DNA from: CAYMEV01 sp964389675 [NCBI: uncultured Candidatus Sumerlaeota bacterium]
GTDB lineage: Bacteria; CAYMEV01
Length of the DNA: 64,000 nucleotides
Reading direction: 5' to 3'
NCBI GenBank assembly: GCA_964389675.1
Contig: CAYMEV010000001.1
Coordinates: 23,665 to 87,664 of the forward strand
The position numbers were made by a program, and so were the translations under genes. Positions 42,944-52,060 of the stretch are shown in pieces (position 1 is the stretch's first letter; each line of letters opens with the position of its first letter). The notes below the pieces were generated by a model. The model saw only the letters and a program-made list of their open reading frames with translations. It had not been told where the DNA came from and ran no database searches.

Positions 42944-45156
42944 ATTCTTTCTAAGCTCTTTGTAATATCCTTGGATTTAATATTCTGAATTATTGCACTG
43001 TATTTTGAATTATCCGTGTATTTCAGGTTTCTAAGCCCTTCAATTATATCATTGTAATAATTGGTATCCATGACCAGATGAATAATGCTCTGTATCACAT
43101 CCTCATCCCTGGAATTAATTATGTACATTATAGCCAGTTTTCGAATCTGTACGTCTTCAGTCCTGTCATTCGCAATATTTGATATTATCATCAGGGATTC
43201 AAGGGTATTGATATTATATAAGATCTCTATTATAGATGCTTTAAGGTCCCATGGTGCATCACTGAGAGTCTGTTTGATAAGGACGAGGGATTCTTCTCCC
43301 TTAAGCCTGTAATAAGCTGAAAGGGCTGCTTTTTTTACCTCAGCATCTTCATGTTCGATAAGCTCCAGAACTGTTTTCAGAAAAATCTGACATTCCTTTT
43401 GCGTAAGGTCTTCAAGAAGTGTTATGATTACAAAGGGATTTTCTGAATTAATTTTACCCTTCAGCTCCTTATGGATTTCATCTGTTCCAATAAGAAACAG
43501 GCTTCTGAAGATTTGAGCCCTTACTATAGGGTCCTCCTCATTCAATGATGACCTTAATATTCTCAGGCTCTCTTCCTTCTTCCCGTAAAGAAGGCCCTTT
43601 GAGGCTATGATCCTGATCTGCCTGTCTTCATCTGTGATCCCAAGCTCAAAAAACCTGTTGAAATCCATTTTCTGATTCTCAGATATATGCAGAAGAGCCT
43701 TAATAGCTTCCCGGCGGACCTCCATTACATCATCCTTCATAAGCAGCTTCAGTATCTCTATGTTTTTTTCCTGCGGAAAATGCTTCAGTATCTTTGCTGC
43801 ATTAGCCCTGAAAACAGGGTCCGGACTGCTGCTTATCTGCTTTATCAGCATAAAAGCAAATTCTTTTATATCATCTTTCTTATTAATAACTTCAATCAAT
43901 GTTTCTATGGCAAATTCCTGGACATCTGAATAACGATCATTCAAGAGGGGGACTATTTTTATTATGTCATTTTTATTATCAATCAGGTGCTTCAGTACAG
44001 AGACGGAAGTACCCCTGATATATCCATAGGGATGGGTTAAAAGCTCAATTATATGATTCTTAAGGGTTTTTGAATTACTGAAATATGGAGCAAAATCCAG
44101 TATGTTCCTTTTTATATGGTAATCCTGTATGGAAAGAAGGTCAAGGTAATCTATTTCAGTAAGCATTGATACCTTATAGCTGATCACCTCTATGACTGTC
44201 TCATGCAGTTCCATATCCTCAACAAACCCAAGAATGAACTTAAGATCTTCATAATTGGCAAAGTAGCCCAGGAGCAGTACTGCATCTCTTCTCTCACTTA
44301 TGTTTTCCGAAGAATTTATGAATTCACGGAAAATCATGGATGTTTTGCCGTTACATCCGGATATCTTCTCTATAAAATCATCAAGCTTTCCCTGCTTCTC
44401 CAGCCTGGCCTTAATCCCTATCAGGGCCTGGATACAGCTTCTTATATGCCTTTCTTCTCCCTTCTTTAAAACGCTGATTATCCTGGGTATATGGTTGGAA
44501 TCACCCAGTTTGGAATAAAGGTGCATGATTGATTTTACCAGAATGGGGATCTCAAGGAATTCATCTATCTTTTCAAAAATATTATGATCCTTCAGGTTTC
44601 CAATTGCTTCAATAATTCCAAACCTGAGCCAGTCATTTTCTGTTGATTTTAACAGCTTTATAAAAGGGTCAATTACACCTCTGTCCCCTATAACTCCAAG
44701 AGCTTCAACAGCTGAAAGCTGAATGTTTGGATTAGGGTCATCAAGCATAGCTATAAGAAAACTGACACTGCTGCGGCTTTTAATATGACCAAGAATATCA
44801 ACAACAAATTTGCGTACATCTTCATCATTATTTTTCAGTTCTTTATGCAGGTATGGAAGGACATCTTCTCCCAGAAAAGCCAGAGCCTCCTGCGCAGAGT
44901 TCCTTTTGCCTGCATTTGTATCGTTTCCCAATGCGGAAATAAGCTCTTTAATATCCTTTTGACAGGGATTGTATGTTATAAGTTCGACAGCCTTTTTTCT
45001 GACCCTCCAGTCACTATCTCCCAAAGCAAGAAAATACAGCTTCCTTATATCCCCTTCAGAAATAACAGCTGATTTTTTTACTGTATCAAGCGTTTTAAGC
45101 TTACTTTCTGAATCATAGTCTTCAAACATGTTCAGAATAGAAATAAAGTCAGACAT
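42940..45156 (-). CDS. Large HEAT-repeat protein in chemosensory operon
   Basis: A 738-residue protein built almost wholly from HEAT/PBS-lyase-type helical repeats of about 31-35 residues (for example DDPNPNIQLSAVEALGVIGD, NEEDPIVRAQIFRSLFLIG, DSDWRVRKKAVELITYN). There is no signal, no membrane segment and no catalytic motif. It overlaps cheR by four bases and lies 17 bases after the cheW gene. The regular repeat points to a scaffold or interaction surface within the cytosolic signalling complex. HEAT proteins are found in some Frz/Che-type clusters, but none of its partners can be read here. Confidence 0.85.
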   Translation of the reverse strand: MSDFISILNMFEDYDSESKLKTLDTVKKSAVISEGDIRKLYFLALGDSDWRVRKKAVELITYNPCQKDIKELISALGNDTNAGKRNSAQEALAFLGEDVLPYLHKELKNNDEDVRKFVVDILGHIKSRSSVSFLIAMLDDPNPNIQLSAVEALGVIGDRGVIDPFIKLLKSTENDWLRFGIIEAIGNLKDHNIFEKIDEFLEIPILVKSIMHLYSKLGDSNHIPRIISVLKKGEERHIRSCIQALIGIKARLEKQGKLDDFIEKISGCNGKTSMIFREFINSSENISERRDAVLLLGYFANYEDLKFILGFVEDMELHETVIEVISYKVSMLTEIDYLDLLSIQDYHIKRNILDFAPYFSNSKTLKNHIIELLTHPYGYIRGTSVSVLKHLIDNKNDIIKIVPLLNDRYSDVQEFAIETLIEVINKKDDIKEFAFMLIKQISSSPDPVFRANAAKILKHFPQEKNIEILKLLMKDDVMEVRREAIKALLHISENQKMDFNRFFELGITDEDRQIRIIASKGLLYGKKEESLRILRSSLNEEDPIVRAQIFRSLFLIGTDEIHKELKGKINSENPFVIITLLEDLTQKECQIFLKTVLELIEHEDAEVKKAALSAYYRLKGEESLVLIKQTLSDAPWDLKASIIEILYNINTLESLMIISNIANDRTEDVQIRKLAIMYIINSRDEDVIQSIIHLVMDTNYYNDIIEGLRNLKYTDNSKYSAIIQNIKSKDITKSLERI

Positions 45157-45173
45157 ATAAGGCCTCCATATAA

Positions 45174-46178
45174 TTATAGCTTCATATCCGAGAAGTAATC
45201 ATTTAACCCATCAAAAATATCCCGTTTTATCAGGTTTGTTATATCAAGTATTGAAAAAACCATATTCTTATATCTTACAATCCCTGTAATAAATTCTGAG
45301 TCAATTGAACCCACTATTGTTGTTGATTTCTCAATATCCGATGCCTTGATCTCCTTGACCCCAACAACAAAATCTATCAAAACTCCTACATTCTGCTCAT
45401 TGAGTATAATTATGGTGGGCTTTTTCTGCCCCTTGTAATCCTTGATAAGCAGCTTTTTCTTTAAATCAAGTATGGGAATTATCTCGCCCCTGAGGGAAAT
45501 AATACCCAGTACGAAAGGAGGGGTGTTCGGAACTCTGGTGATTTCATCAATGGGATCTATCTTTTTTATCTTCATAATATCTATGCTGTAAAGCTCTTTC
45601 CCCATCCTAAAAATAAGGAATTTGATGGTTTCTTGAGGCTTCAAGGTTTTTGTGCCTTTCTGATCCTCAATCCCGGTCTCTTCTAAATCCATGGCTTTTT
45701 CCGGAAGATCAGCAGGTTTTGCTCCTGCTTTTTTACTGCCTGGTGTATATTCATCTGTTAAAGAAGGCTTCTCTGACGCTATCTTTTTCGGCTTTTTTCC
45801 GTATCCAGCTGCAGAAGGAGCTCCATTATCCTTTGAGTCTTTCAATGAGGTATCAGTTTCTGCTTTTGCTTTATCTTCTTCCTCCAGTTCCTTCAGGATC
45901 TGCCTCCTGAACTGCTCTTCTTCTTCAACATTCCTTATATACTGCTTTTTTTCAGGAACAGGTTTTTCTTTTATTTCTTTTACTGTTTTAGGCTTTGGTT
46001 CAGGTTTTTTTGCAGGGGTTTTCTTTTTGGCATCCTTTCTGGAATCAGCATCTTTTCCGGGTGATTCATCCTTTTTATCACCCTTTGGGCTTTTTAACTC
46101 AAGAGCATCATCTGCTGGCTTTTTATGCCTGTCTTTCTTCATTTCCTTTGCTTTTTTTCTGGCCTTTAGTATATCCAT
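45174..46178 (-). CDS. CheW-like coupling protein with long charged N-terminal extension
   Basis: A 334-residue protein. The last 145 residues (about 188-332) are a CheW domain: KFLIFRMGKELYSIDIMKIKKI, RVPNTPPFVLGIISLRGEIIPILDL and GVLIDFVVGVKEI. The first 185 residues are low-complexity, rich in Lys, Glu, Pro, Ala and Asp, partly predicted coiled coil (about 80-110), and not found in normal CheW (about 160 residues). CheW links receptors to CheA. The basic/acidic tail might tether the array to another structure. It begins 11 bases after the ExeA-like ATPase gene, in the cheA operon. Confidence 0.9.
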   Translation of the reverse strand: MDILKARKKAKEMKKDRHKKPADDALELKSPKGDKKDESPGKDADSRKDAKKKTPAKKPEPKPKTVKEIKEKPVPEKKQYIRNVEEEEQFRRQILKELEEEDKAKAETDTSLKDSKDNGAPSAAGYGKKPKKIASEKPSLTDEYTPGSKKAGAKPADLPEKAMDLEETGIEDQKGTKTLKPQETIKFLIFRMGKELYSIDIMKIKKIDPIDEITRVPNTPPFVLGIISLRGEIIPILDLKKKLLIKDYKGQKKPTIIILNEQNVGVLIDFVVGVKEIKASDIEKSTTIVGSIDSEFITGIVRYKNMVFSILDITNLIKRDIFDGLNDYFSDMKL

Positions 46179-46189
46179 TTATTCACCTG

Positions 46190-47005
46190 CTACAGATTGA
46201 GTTCTCTGGCGACATCCTTTACAATGTCCGTCGTTATGACCTTCTTATCCAGACTGAAGGCATTTAAAAGAGCAAGGGACATAATATTGTTGATTATCCT
46301 TGGAATGCCCTTTGAATATCGGAACAGGCTTTCGAAGATGGATGGGTCAACCATGCCATTATGCCCTCCGGCTATGGAAAGCCTGTAACTTACATATTCC
46401 TTTATTTCAGCCTTATTCAGGGGCCTTAGGCAGTATCTTACGCCGATTCGCTGTTTGAACGCTTCCATATCGGCGGAATCTATTTTGGCTTCCAGCTCCT
46501 TCTGCCCCAGTATTATCAGGGTAAAAAGGTTCTCATCATCAAGCTGGAAATTAGTGAGCAGCCTTAGCTCTTCATAGGTGTCCTTTTTCTTGATAAGCTG
46601 GCTTTCATCCAGTATTATGACACATGAGATATCGTTTTCATAAAAGCTGAAAAAGGCATCCTGTATCTGTTCAAGCAATGCAGATTTACCCCTCTTCTTC
46701 TTTTCAATGCCGAGACTCGATGCAATAAGCTTCAAAAGCTGTGTTACAGGCAGGTTGGGATTGAGTATAAGCGCAAACCTGTAGGATTCCTGGGGTTCAA
46801 GCCTGTCAATAAGGTACCTGCTCAGTGTCGTCTTGCCTACACCGACTCCTCCTGTTAAGAGCATTATCTCCTTTTCTTCAATGGCATACATCATCCTCTC
46901 ATATGCCTCACGGTGGGAATTTGATAGATAAAGAAAATCCGGATCCGGAGTCTTTTTGAATGGATTCTTTTTCAGCCTGAAATATTTCTCAAACATTAGG
47001 GACAT
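46190..47005 (-). CDS. ExeA/GspA-like AAA ATPase in chemosensory operon
   Basis: A 271-residue ATPase of the ExeA family (general secretion pathway protein A and TniB-like): YFRLKKNPFKKTPDPDFLYLSNSHREAYERM at the N-terminus, Walker A GGVGVGKTTLSRYL, Walker B CVIILDES and sensor-1-like FTLIILGQKELE. ExeA proteins normally also have a membrane segment and a peptidoglycan-binding domain; both are missing, so only the ATPase core is present. Its start overlaps the end of cheA by 17 bases, so the two are translationally coupled. A role in array placement or motility apparatus is guessed from context only. Confidence 0.87.
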   Translation of the reverse strand: MSLMFEKYFRLKKNPFKKTPDPDFLYLSNSHREAYERMMYAIEEKEIMLLTGGVGVGKTTLSRYLIDRLEPQESYRFALILNPNLPVTQLLKLIASSLGIEKKKRGKSALLEQIQDAFFSFYENDISCVIILDESQLIKKKDTYEELRLLTNFQLDDENLFTLIILGQKELEAKIDSADMEAFKQRIGVRYCLRPLNKAEIKEYVSYRLSIAGGHNGMVDPSIFESLFRYSKGIPRIINNIMSLALLNAFSLDKKVITTDIVKDVARELNL

Positions 47006-49052
47006 TTCCCTTTGATATTAGATCAGAGATAAGAATGCCTACGTCAACAACCAATATGGGCTTTTTATCTCCGAGGTCTGTAGCCCCTGATATACCCGGC
47101 ACATTCATAAGCAGATCCCCGATAGACTTGATGACAATCTCCTCCTGGCCCAGCATTTCAGTTACAACCAGCCCTATCATTATATCTCCTGACTGGACAT
47201 ATATAATGAACTGCTCATCGCTGTCGTCATCCTGCGGGCTGGGAATATTAAAAACCTCCTTAAGCCTAAGTATGGGATAAGGCTTCCCTCTCAGGAATAT
47301 AACCTCTTTGTTCTCTATGGTAGATATATCATCATTGTCAAGCACAGAGCTTTCAATTACGGAAGACATGGGAAGAGCATACTTTTCATCATTAACCCTC
47401 ACCAGCAGAGCCTGGATTATTGCCATTGTAATCGGCAGGACAAGTCTTACAGTAGTTCCTTTGCCTTTTTCTGAGTTTATCTCAATGGTTCCCCTCAGGT
47501 CCGTTATGTTCTTTTTTACCACATCCATTCCAACACCTCTGCCTGATATTGCATTAACATCATTCTTGGTGCTGAATCCCGGCATGAAAAGCAGATTAAA
47601 AACCTCTCTGTCATTGAGTATATTAAGCTCCTCTGAAAGGCCCTTTTTCTTTGCTGCTTCAAGGATCTTTTCCTTATCAATACCCCTTCCGTCATCTATA
47701 ATATCGATTATTACATTGTTTCCCTTCTGATATGCATTGAGGCTGATCTGCCCTTCACTGTCCTTTCCAATGGCAATTCTTTCATCGGAGGGTTCAATCC
47801 CATGATCAATGGAATTTCGGATAATATGGAGAAGAGGATCTGCAATTTCTTCTACCACAACCTTATCAAGCTCAGTCTCCTCTCCGGTGATCTTGAATGA
47901 GATCTTTTTATTAAGCTCCCTGGCAGTTTTCCTGACTATTCTTGAAAGCTTGTTGATTTTCTGCCCGATAGGCACCATCCTGATTTCAATAACACTTTTC
48001 TGAAGCTCATTGAACCTTCTTTCAAGTATCTTTGATGCCTTATGCAGTTCATCAGCTATTGCAGAATAACCCTCAACAGCAATAAGGTTTTTTGCTATCC
48101 TGGCTATCTGAGTCTTGGAGAGTATAAGGTCTCCAATAATATTCATCACTGTGTCCAGTTTTTTTATATCAACTCTTACTGTCTGGCTGATACTGCGCAG
48201 ATCAACAATATCTTCTGAGTATATGCCGGAAGCTGCTCTCTCCGTTTCCTCTTTATCGGCTGTAATATGGGCAGGCATAGTTTTTGCTTTTTTTTCAATA
48301 CCCTCCGGCTGTTTATAATTAATCCTTTCTATATGATGCCTTGTATTTTTGCATATCTCTTCAAGCTCTGCTTCATCCAGGGCTGTTGAGAATATTATTA
48401 TAAAATTGATATTGTCTGTATCTTCACTATGGATATTCGGCAAAGTAGTTATTATTTCACCCTTGGTCTTAAGGACATCATTTGTCTGAGTTAATTCCTG
48501 GTCAAATGTGTCAAAGGAGAAGGAAAGGTGTATCTTGTAGATATTGTTTCTCTGGTTTGTGTTTTCCTTTAGCCTGTGCTCTTCATATTCAGTCAGGACA
48601 TTAAGGTAATCAGGTTCGATGTCTATAATATTCTGTATATTTGAGTCATCTATATTTGAGCTTTTGCTTGATATATTGTGTATCTTAACCAGTATGGGGG
48701 CTATTGAATACTCATCCTTATCAAGCTTGATCTCTTCAAGAAGCTTATTAAATATATCAGTTGTCTGGAACATAATATCTACAACCTCCTGATATAGCTC
48801 AATCTTGCCCATTCTTAGATTATCCAGGAGGCTTTCAAAATCATGGCTTAAGTCCATAATTTTCTTATACCCCAGCATTCCGCTCAGGCCCTTGAGGCTA
48901 TGGGCAGCCCGGAATACCGTATTTATCATTTCAAATGATTTATGGCTCTGATCAGGGGTTAAAAGGTCAAGTGAATTTATATTTGAATAAAGGTCCTCTG
49001 TAAGCGACTCTGCCTCGGCTAAAAATTCCTTCTTTGTATTTTCATCGATCAT
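46989..49052 (-). CDS. cheA: Chemotaxis-type histidine kinase CheA
   Basis: A 687-residue CheA. An HPt domain at about 1-110 has the phosphorylatable His51 (FRAAHSLKGLSGMLGY). A middle region at about 165-245 probably serves as the response-regulator-binding domain. The P3 dimer helices are near 285-355, and the HATPase core at about 355-540 shows IIRNSIDHGIEP (N box), IIDDGRGID (G1) and GRGVGMDVVKKNI (G2). A CheW-like P5 domain runs from about 550 to 680 (LLVRVNDEKYALPMSS). It heads the cheA-ExeA-cheW-HEAT-cheR-cheY-lptE run and is expressed from a TTGACC/TAAAAT promoter just upstream. Confidence 0.94.
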   Translation of the reverse strand: MIDENTKKEFLAEAESLTEDLYSNINSLDLLTPDQSHKSFEMINTVFRAAHSLKGLSGMLGYKKIMDLSHDFESLLDNLRMGKIELYQEVVDIMFQTTDIFNKLLEEIKLDKDEYSIAPILVKIHNISSKSSNIDDSNIQNIIDIEPDYLNVLTEYEEHRLKENTNQRNNIYKIHLSFSFDTFDQELTQTNDVLKTKGEIITTLPNIHSEDTDNINFIIIFSTALDEAELEEICKNTRHHIERINYKQPEGIEKKAKTMPAHITADKEETERAASGIYSEDIVDLRSISQTVRVDIKKLDTVMNIIGDLILSKTQIARIAKNLIAVEGYSAIADELHKASKILERRFNELQKSVIEIRMVPIGQKINKLSRIVRKTARELNKKISFKITGEETELDKVVVEEIADPLLHIIRNSIDHGIEPSDERIAIGKDSEGQISLNAYQKGNNVIIDIIDDGRGIDKEKILEAAKKKGLSEELNILNDREVFNLLFMPGFSTKNDVNAISGRGVGMDVVKKNITDLRGTIEINSEKGKGTTVRLVLPITMAIIQALLVRVNDEKYALPMSSVIESSVLDNDDISTIENKEVIFLRGKPYPILRLKEVFNIPSPQDDDSDEQFIIYVQSGDIMIGLVVTEMLGQEEIVIKSIGDLLMNVPGISGATDLGDKKPILVVDVGILISDLISKGNVPNV

Positions 49053-49080
49053 AGCTATGGTTTTTACACACCCTTACCTG

Positions 49081-49109
49081 ATTTTAACCCAATATAGCAT
49101 AATGGTCAA
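49081..49109 (-). promoter_or_regulatory. Predicted promoter for the cheA operon
   Basis: On the minus strand: TTGACC (49109-49104), 17-base spacer, TAAAAT (49086-49081), about 29 bases before the cheA ATG. It shares the 218-base divergent gap with the histidine kinase promoter. Confidence 0.55.
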
Positions 49110-49210
49110 ATTAAATAAGGATTCATTCAACCGGCTTCATTTACGTCAGTAGTTTTAATCTCGCGGTAATATAATGACTTTTCAGCTTTTTAAATACTCC
49201 ATATAAATTA

Positions 49211-49238
49211 TTGACAAAATTTCAAAACTTTTTATTAT
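49211..49238 (+). promoter_or_regulatory. Predicted promoter for the cNMP-binding histidine kinase gene
   Basis: TTGACA at 49211-49216, 16-base spacer, TATTAT at 49233-49238. The start would be near 49245, about 26 bases before the ATG, with AAGGTG as ribosome-binding site. Confidence 0.6.
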
Positions 49239-49270
49239 ACTAATGAATATTTATTTTGTAAGGTGTCTGG

Positions 49271-50455
49271 ATGATAAATCAGGATGAGATTATTAGCAGG
49301 CTGAAGAATGTTTCATTCTTTTATGAAATGGAACCCGGCTTCTACAAAGACCTTATCAATATAAGCAAGATCGTTACCCTGCCGGAAAATACTACTATTT
49401 TTAATGAAAATGATGAAGCAGATAACCTATATATAATACTAAAAGGCTCTATCAAGATATTTAAGGATTTTGAGGATAAATCCCATAAAGAAATAGCAAA
49501 AAGAACCGAAAACGAGATCCTCGGAGAGATGGCGATCTTCAATAATAAGCCAAGGTCCGCATCTGCAGTGACCGATACAGAAACCACCATGATAGAGATA
49601 AAAAAGAATGATTTTAATAAGCTTCTTGAAGACAAGCCATCCTTCTGGAGATCAATTGCACTGTCCCTTTCCTCAAAACTGAGGGAAACTGATATATCAT
49701 TGATAAATGACCTGCAGAGGAAGAATATCGAGCTTCAGAAAGCATATGATGAGCTGAAGAACACACAGCAGGAGCTTATAAAGGCTGAGCGGCTCTCAAC
49801 AATTGGCGATCTTGCTTCAAGGATTATCCATGATATCAAGAACCCCATGACAACCATAAGAGGCTTTGGAGAAATGCTAAGCAGGGATAATCTTCCCCAG
49901 GAAAAGAGGAGGATATTCTCGCAGACAATTACCAATTCCATCGACCAGCTCGTTGACATGACCCAGGAGATCCTTGATTTTGCAAGGGGAGTGTCCATTA
50001 CATCGCTTGAACCAGTCAATATGGCGGAATTTATACAAAGCCTCTCCTCTGTAATTCAGGTAGAATTTGAATTGAGGGGAATATGCTATCAGGGATCATG
50101 CACATATGAAGGCACCATGAAAATGGATAAGGGCAAGCTGAAAAGAGCAATATACAATATTATCAATAATGCAAGGGATATCATGAAAAGCGGGGACTGC
50201 TTCTATCTGAACTGCTACCCGGAGGATGAAAACCATTTTGTAATTTCCCTCAGGGATACCGGCTGCGGGATACCTGAAAAGATAAGAAACAAGATATTTG
50301 ACCCCTTCTTCACCTACAATAAGTCAAGAGGGACAGGCCTGGGCCTGGCTATTGTCAAAAAGATCGTGGAAGACCACAAAGGTTCAATCTCTTTTGAAAC
50401 AGAGATAGGCAAAGGCACAACATTCTTCTTAAGGTTCCCCATTCCAAAGGATTAA
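49271..50455 (+). CDS. Soluble histidine kinase with cyclic-nucleotide-binding domain
   Basis: A 394-residue cytosolic kinase. Residues about 12-135 form a CRP-type cNMP-binding domain: NLYIILKGSIKIF, then the phosphate-binding cassette GEMAIFNNKPRSASAVT with the Gly-Glu (85-86) and Arg-Ser (95-96) found in cAMP binders. A coiled coil (about 145-175) leads to the HisKA helix with His187 in IIHDIKNPMTTIRGF, then N box (IYNIINNARDIM), DTGCGIP and GTGLGLAIV. No receiver domain or response regulator gene adjoins it. The kept Arg-Ser pair makes cAMP or cGMP control plausible, and a cyclase is encoded at 32295-36443. It is divergent from cheA. Confidence 0.9.
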   Translation: MINQDEIISRLKNVSFFYEMEPGFYKDLINISKIVTLPENTTIFNENDEADNLYIILKGSIKIFKDFEDKSHKEIAKRTENEILGEMAIFNNKPRSASAVTDTETTMIEIKKNDFNKLLEDKPSFWRSIALSLSSKLRETDISLINDLQRKNIELQKAYDELKNTQQELIKAERLSTIGDLASRIIHDIKNPMTTIRGFGEMLSRDNLPQEKRRIFSQTITNSIDQLVDMTQEILDFARGVSITSLEPVNMAEFIQSLSSVIQVEFELRGICYQGSCTYEGTMKMDKGKLKRAIYNIINNARDIMKSGDCFYLNCYPEDENHFVISLRDTGCGIPEKIRNKIFDPFFTYNKSRGTGLGLAIVKKIVEDHKGSISFETEIGKGTTFFLRFPIPKD

Positions 50456-50483
50456 AAAACCATTTCCCTCAAAATATCAGGAG

Positions 50484-51965
50484 TCATTTCTTCAGTTTTT
50501 CGAGCATTTGTTTTGCATTATCGTTATCCGGATTGATACTTAAAGATTTCATATAATACTTGATCGCCTTTTCAGTATCGTTGTTCTTCATAAAGGCTTC
50601 AGCAAGGCTGTCATAAACATTCCAGGAATCGGGAAAGAGCTTCACATTCTCCTGAAATATCCTGATGGCATCATCAATTCTGTTCCTGTTGATTAAATGA
50701 TATCCCAATGCATTCAACTGAGATTCCGAAAAATCATAATGATCAGGTTTACCATTCTTCAAAGCATAATATTTTGCCAGAGCATGGCCAATATCATGAC
50801 CTTTTATTTCTTTAGCCATCAATGCAGCAATAGATCCTTTCGGCATTTTGCACTCATCTCCGTGGAGGATGTCATAAACGGTAAAAGCCAGCTTTCCCGG
50901 GCGGAAGCCAGCCTTGTTTGTGAGAATAATGACCGTATTGCCATGCTGATAATCCCTTAAGAAGAAGGAATTAAACCCGAGCCAGCCGCCGCCATGAGCG
51001 ACAAAATCACCTCTGCTGTCCTGAATAACAGACCAGCCGAATCCATAATCCACCTTCTCTCCGTTCTTCAGTGTTGGACAGGAGAATGCTTCACTCAATA
51101 ACTGCTGTTTGACAAGCTTTTCTCCATACAGGATCTGGTCATACTTAAACATATCATCAACTGTCGAGTATATACCGCCATCACCGTACATGCCATTCTG
51201 GTAATGCCAGTCGAATTCTGTGTAACCCTGCCCGGACTGGTCATCCTTAAAACCATGTGCCCGAAGTTTATCAGGAAGCTTTCCATTCGCGGGATTTACA
51301 AATGTATTCTCCATACCAGAAGGCTTAAAAACTCGTGTCTTCATGAATTCCTGAAATGTCTTTCCTGTAATACGCTCAACAATAAGGGCCAGCAGGATGT
51401 ACCCAGTATTGCAGTACTGATGACGCGTTCCAGGCTGGAACAGCAATAGTGGCTTATGTTTAACGAAGAGTTCCAAAACATCATGGTTCGTGGCAACCTT
51501 TTGCCTTCTGCCTTCATCACCCTCTTTCTCACAGTATTGGTCAAGAAGTGGCCCGTAATCCGGCAAACCGGATGTATGCGTTAACAGCTGCCTAATTGTG
51601 ATGCTGTTATAAGGAAGCTCCGGCAGATGCTTTGTTATACTATCACTGTAGTTAAGATCACCATCCTGCTTCAGGAGCATTACTGCAAGACCGGTGAACT
51701 GTTTTGAAACTGATGCCAGCCTGAACCGATGCCCGGCTGTCAAAAGCTCTCCTGTCGCTGGATCAGCTATCCCATGCACACGCTGATAGAGGATATCATG
51801 ATCATAGGCTACAAGTATGCACCCGTTGAATGCTTCAAGCTCAATATATCTATCTACCACACAATCAATCGCCTTGATCATCGTCTCGCGATCTTCCGCC
51901 ATAATAGAAACGGAATAAAATATTGACAGCACAACAATCAAATTTTTAAATAGACCTCTTCTCAT
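50484..51965 (-). CDS. Beta-lactamase-family serine hydrolase with C-terminal TPRs, secreted
   Basis: A 493-residue exported protein (signal peptide about 1-23, ending SIMAED). The class C beta-lactamase/penicillin-binding fold at about 30-380 has SVSK (active-site Ser and Lys near 84-87), a Y-C-N in QYCNTGYIL at the YxN position, and HGGG near 331 at the KTG/HxG position. Residues about 415-490 are TPRs (INRNRIDDAIRIFQEN, NNDTEKAIKYYMKSLSINPDN). Such proteins are more often esterases or D-aminopeptidases than true beta-lactamases. AAAGGAGG precedes the ATG. It lies downstream of the TraB/GumN gene on the same strand. Confidence 0.85.
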   Translation of the reverse strand: MRRGLFKNLIVVLSIFYSVSIMAEDRETMIKAIDCVVDRYIELEAFNGCILVAYDHDILYQRVHGIADPATGELLTAGHRFRLASVSKQFTGLAVMLLKQDGDLNYSDSITKHLPELPYNSITIRQLLTHTSGLPDYGPLLDQYCEKEGDEGRRQKVATNHDVLELFVKHKPLLLFQPGTRHQYCNTGYILLALIVERITGKTFQEFMKTRVFKPSGMENTFVNPANGKLPDKLRAHGFKDDQSGQGYTEFDWHYQNGMYGDGGIYSTVDDMFKYDQILYGEKLVKQQLLSEAFSCPTLKNGEKVDYGFGWSVIQDSRGDFVAHGGGWLGFNSFFLRDYQHGNTVIILTNKAGFRPGKLAFTVYDILHGDECKMPKGSIAALMAKEIKGHDIGHALAKYYALKNGKPDHYDFSESQLNALGYHLINRNRIDDAIRIFQENVKLFPDSWNVYDSLAEAFMKNNDTEKAIKYYMKSLSINPDNDNAKQMLEKLKK

Positions 51966-52060
51966 CCCCCAAACCTCCTTTACATAATAAAAACAAAAAT
52001 CATTCTGCTCTTCCTTCTTTCAAAGCCGTTAGATACATTATGACAGTCAAACCCAGCAAT

